A DNA stretch of 27,210 nt from Candidatus Omnitrophota bacterium (GTDB lineage Bacteria > Omnitrophota > Gorgyraeia > Aquiviventales > Aquiviventaceae): contig JAGVGS010000127.1 in assembly GCA_020057015.1 (NCBI GenBank), positions 1 through 27,210 on the forward strand, in the 5' to 3' direction. Positions 24,808-27,210 of the stretch are shown here, one piece after another. The notes beneath the pieces were generated by a model that was not told where the DNA came from, did not search any database, and saw only the letters and a program-made list of their open reading frames with translations. The translations under genes were made by a program, and so were the position numbers. Positions within the stretch are counted from its first letter, which is position 1. Every line of letters begins with the position of its first letter.

Positions 24808-25739
24808 CACGGCCTCAGGAGGGCTTGCAGATGGGCTTCGACGCTCGCGGCCAAGGCCGGCAGATGATAGCCGCCTTCCAAGGCCGACACGAGGCGCCCA
24901 CCGCAATGCTGATCGGCGATCTCACGCACCAGCCCGGTGAGCCGCCCGTATCCGGCTGTCGTCGCCTGCAGCCCGGCCAAGGGGTCCTCCCGATGCGCGT
25001 CGAAGCCGGCAGAAATGAGGATGAGCTGCGGCCGGAACGCGTCGGCGCGCGGCAGCAGCTGCTCGCGAAAAGCCTGCACAAGCTGCGCGTCCCCTGCCCC
25101 GGCCGGCAGCGGCACGTTGAGCACGTTGCCGTGCGCGCAGCCTCCGGTGCCGGGATAGAAAGGAAACTGGTGGGTACTGAAGTACAGGATCGTCTCATCC
25201 CCGGTAACGATCGCTTCGGTGCCGTTGCCATGATGAACATCCCAGTCCACGATCAGGATGCGCTCCAGCCCGTGGTGCTGCTGGGCATAGCGGGCAGCGA
25301 TGGCGATATTGTTGAAGAGGCAAAAGCCCATCGCCCGATCGCTCAGCGCATGATGGCCCGGGGGGCGCACGGCACAAAACGCAGCGTGCAGCGCCCCTGT
25401 GCAGACCTGGTCAATCGCCAGCGTCACCGCCCCCACCGCGCGCCGCGCTGCTTCCCAGGAGCCCGGAGAGACAGACGTGTCCGGATCCAGCACCCCTGGT
25501 CCGTGGGCGCAGGCCTGCTCAATGGCACGCACATAGGCGGCAGGGTGAACCAATTGGAGGATCTCCGAGGTGGTTTGGGGAGGATCGAGGGGCACCAACA
25601 GCGGCCAGCAATCTGAAGCCTGCAGCTGATGTACAATCGCCGTGAGCCGCTGAGGCCGTTCCGGGTGGCCAGGCCCGGTATCGTGAGCCAAGAAAGCGGG
25701 ATGAAAGGCAAACCCGATGCGGCGTGTCGCAGCAGTCAT
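24807..25739 (-). CDS. Histone-deacetylase-family amidohydrolase
   Basis: Zn-dependent deacetylase of the arginase/HDAC fold, like bacterial AcuC or acetylpolyamine amidohydrolases; it removes acetyl groups from lysines or polyamines. The 310 residues from the ATG at 25739 include GPGHPERPQRL, the active-site pair His129-His130 (RPPGHH), MGFCLFNNIAIAA, the zinc and charge-relay motif DWDVHHGNGT (Asp165, Asp167, His169, His170), SAGFDAH with Asp247, and the catalytic Tyr291 in EGGYHLPALA. All key residues are present. It starts 13 bases after the trpC stop, with a poor Shine-Dalgarno, and overlaps nth by one base. Its substrate cannot be told from sequence; placement between trp and repair genes gives no clear hint. 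Confidence 0.92.
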   Translation of the reverse strand: MTAATRRIGFAFHPAFLAHDTGPGHPERPQRLTAIVHQLQASDCWPLLVPLDPPQTTSEILQLVHPAAYVRAIEQACAHGPGVLDPDTSVSPGSWEAARRAVGAVTLAIDQVCTGALHAAFCAVRPPGHHALSDRAMGFCLFNNIAIAARYAQQHHGLERILIVDWDVHHGNGTEAIVTGDETILYFSTHQFPFYPGTGGCAHGNVLNVPLPAGAGDAQLVQAFREQLLPRADAFRPQLILISAGFDAHREDPLAGLQATTAGYGRLTGLVREIADQHCGGRLVSALEGGYHLPALAASVEAHLQALLRP

Positions 25740-25752
25740 CGCAGCGGCGCGC

Positions 25753-26532
25753 TTACCACACGCCGGCAAACAGCTCCCGGATCTTCGCCCCAGGGTCCGG
25801 GGCGGTCATCAGGGCCTCGCCGATCAAGAGCGCGTGCACACCCAGCTGCTGCATCCGCTTCACGTCTTCGGGCGTGTGGAGGCCGCTTTCAGCCACGATC
25901 ACCTTCCCGGCCGGCACCTGGGGCACCAGGCGCTGGGAGAGGTCCGGGTCGATCTGGAACGTGCGCAAATCGCGATGGTTGATGCCCAGGAGATGGGCAC
26001 CGGTGCGCAGGGCGATTTTCAGCTCGGCTTCCGAGTGCACTTCCACGAGCGTCTCCAGGCCCACCGTGTCTGCGGCTTGCAGGCACTGCACGAGCCGCTC
26101 CTCCTCCAGGAGGCGCACGATGAGCAGCACCGCATCGGCCTGGTAGAAGGCCGCCTCATACACTTGGTACGGATCGACGATGAAGTCCTTGCGCAGCACC
26201 GGGATCTCGGTGAACTGCTTGGCATCCCGCAAGTAGTCGAGATGCCCGCCGAAATAGGCCTCATCGGTCAGCACCGATAGCGCCGACGCGCCCGCGCGCT
26301 GGAGCTCCTGGGCGAGATGCACCGGGTCAAACCGCTCGCGCAGCGTGCCCTTGGAGGGCGATTTACGCTTCAGCTCCGCAATGAGGCAGAGCTTGCCCGG
26401 CTGATGGATCGCCTTGCGGAAGCTGCGCTCCGGCAGGTAATGGGCCACGTGCGCCCGCAGATCCTCCAGCGGCATCTGCGACTGCGCCTGCCGCACTTCC
26501 TCGTGCTTCGTCATCACAATGTCATCAAGCAT
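25753..26532 (-). CDS. trpC: Indole-3-glycerol-phosphate synthase
   Basis: Tryptophan synthesis TIM-barrel enzyme that closes the indole ring of carboxyphenylamino-deoxyribulose phosphate. The 259 residues match the monofunctional family. Catalytic residues are seen as Glu53 and Lys55 (AELKRKSPSKG), Lys115 (PVLRKDFIVDPYQVYEA), Glu164 (TLVEVHSEAEL), Asn185 (GINHRDLRTF; the next residue is His where Asn is more usual), and Glu215-Ser216 (VAESGLHTPEDV). Phosphate binding is by LLIGEALM. It overlaps trpD by eight bases, as in a standard trp operon. Confidence 0.96.
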   Translation of the reverse strand: MLDDIVMTKHEEVRQAQSQMPLEDLRAHVAHYLPERSFRKAIHQPGKLCLIAELKRKSPSKGTLRERFDPVHLAQELQRAGASALSVLTDEAYFGGHLDYLRDAKQFTEIPVLRKDFIVDPYQVYEAAFYQADAVLLIVRLLEEERLVQCLQAADTVGLETLVEVHSEAELKIALRTGAHLLGINHRDLRTFQIDPDLSQRLVPQVPAGKVIVAESGLHTPEDVKRMQQLGVHALLIGEALMTAPDPGAKIRELFAGVW

Positions 26533-27210
26533 CAGCGCTCCGGGTCCGCTCCTTCACGGCCTCCAGCACCTGCAGCGCGCGATCCTGTGCTACCGCCTGT
26601 CGGGCTTGCGCGATGCCCTCGGCGATGTCAGCGGCCTGTTGCGCCAGGTAGAGCGTGCAGCCGGCATTGAGCAAGACGAGCTCTAGCGCGGGTGAGGCCT
26701 CGCCCTGCAACACCTGCCGGGCAATCTGGGCGGCGATGGCGACCTCGCCGCCGCGCACCGCCTCGGGACTGACTCGGCGCAAGCCCAGCGCTTCGGGCTC
26801 GAGGGTCAGCGGGGTGAGGCGGCCTTCCCGCACCTCGAGGGCTTGGGTGGGCCCGGTCAGCGTAATCTCATCCATGCCATCGGCCCCGCGCACGACCATG
26901 CCGTGGCGGATGCCTAAGCGCATCAGTGCCTCGGCCATGGGCTTCAGCAGCGCAGCCTCAGCTACCCCGACCAGCTGGTACGTCAACGGCGCCGGGTTCG
27001 CCAACGGGCCGATCAAATTGAAGATCGTCCGGATCCCCAAGGCCTTGCGCACCGGCGCCACCGCCTTCATAGCCGGATGGAACGTCGGCGCAAAGCAAAA
27101 CCCAAAGCCTACCTCGTCGATGCACCGGGCGACCTGGGCAGGACTCGCCTGCAAGTTCAGGCCCAAGGCCTCGAGCACATCGGCGCTGCCGCAGCGGCTG
27201 GAGGCCGCGC
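26525..27210 (-). CDS. trpD: Anthranilate phosphoribosyltransferase, C-terminal part
   Basis: Second step of tryptophan synthesis, transferring phosphoribose from PRPP to anthranilate. The N-terminus is outside the window. The visible frame starts with SSRCGSADVLEALGLN, the substrate-binding block, then FCFAPTFHPAMKAVAPVRKALGIRTIFNLIGPLANPA (family signature), GVVRGADGMDE-like VVRGADGMDEITLTGP and a typical C-terminal helical end (ALELVLLNAGCTLYLA). The reading frame is open to the edge. It overlaps trpC by eight bases. Confidence 0.96.
   Translation of the reverse strand, partial: AASSRCGSADVLEALGLNLQASPAQVARCIDEVGFGFCFAPTFHPAMKAVAPVRKALGIRTIFNLIGPLANPAPLTYQLVGVAEAALLKPMAEALMRLGIRHGMVVRGADGMDEITLTGPTQALEVREGRLTPLTLEPEALGLRRVSPEAVRGGEVAIAAQIARQVLQGEASPALELVLLNAGCTLYLAQQAADIAEGIAQARQAVAQDRALQVLEAVKERTRSADA

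Overview
This is a gene-dense, GC-rich (roughly 60% or more by eye) window in which every gene I can support lies on the minus strand, so genes are transcribed from high to low coordinates. Outer-membrane efflux parts, a LysM lipoprotein and a two-subunit glycyl-tRNA synthetase indicate a diderm (Gram-negative-type) bacterium. Gene order and style fit an uncultured lineage such as Omnitrophota or a relative, but that is only an impression. No tRNA, rRNA, CRISPR array, integrase or intact transposase gene was seen, and no non-coding stretch exceeds 300 bases.

Layout from right to left. (1) 27210-24157: the end of trpD, then trpC, a histone-deacetylase-family amidohydrolase and nth (endonuclease III), joined by overlaps or a 13-base gap. 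(2) 24158-23996: a 163-bp element that is one long imperfect palindrome. Its right end supplies the nth stop codon and its left end stops five bases short of the next promoter. (3) 23991-15051: a copper-type resistance operon. A CsoR-like Cu(I) repressor with the C-H-C ligand triad is preceded by a promoter carrying two palindromic operators. It is followed by a small secreted Cys-rich protein, a CusC/CusB/CusA-like tripartite efflux pump, a small periplasmic heavy-metal-binding protein, a DUF2231-like membrane protein with a His-rich tail, and a TRASH/YHS-permease fusion. (4) 15040-13958: a LOG-family protein closely spaced behind the permease. (5) 13901-10392: dnaE. (6) 10374-1: a strong, nearly leaderless promoter drives a long, tightly packed run: HU/IHF-like protein, hisS, aspS, LysM lipoprotein, phoH-like, ybeY, recO, glyQ, glyS and ppdK, the last running off the window.

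How the genes work together. The metal operon looks like a complete copper (or silver) defence. CsoR would release its operators when Cu(I) binds; CusCBA would export Cu(I) across both membranes; and several Cys/His/Met-rich periplasmic or membrane proteins (Cys-rich protein, HMBD protein, His-tailed DUF2231 protein, TRASH permease) would bind, hand over or move metal. The left-hand run combines translation (HisRS, AspRS, GlyRS), ribosome and RNA maintenance (YbeY, PhoH), recombination repair (RecO) and central carbon metabolism (PPDK).

Most notable: an in-frame amber stop inside an otherwise intact ppdK; a bacterial-type AspRS that lacks the whole GAD insertion domain; the double operator overlapping the csoR promoter; the long palindromic element at the edge of the metal operon; and the metal-binding add-ons around cusCBA, which are the best candidate for a little-described system.
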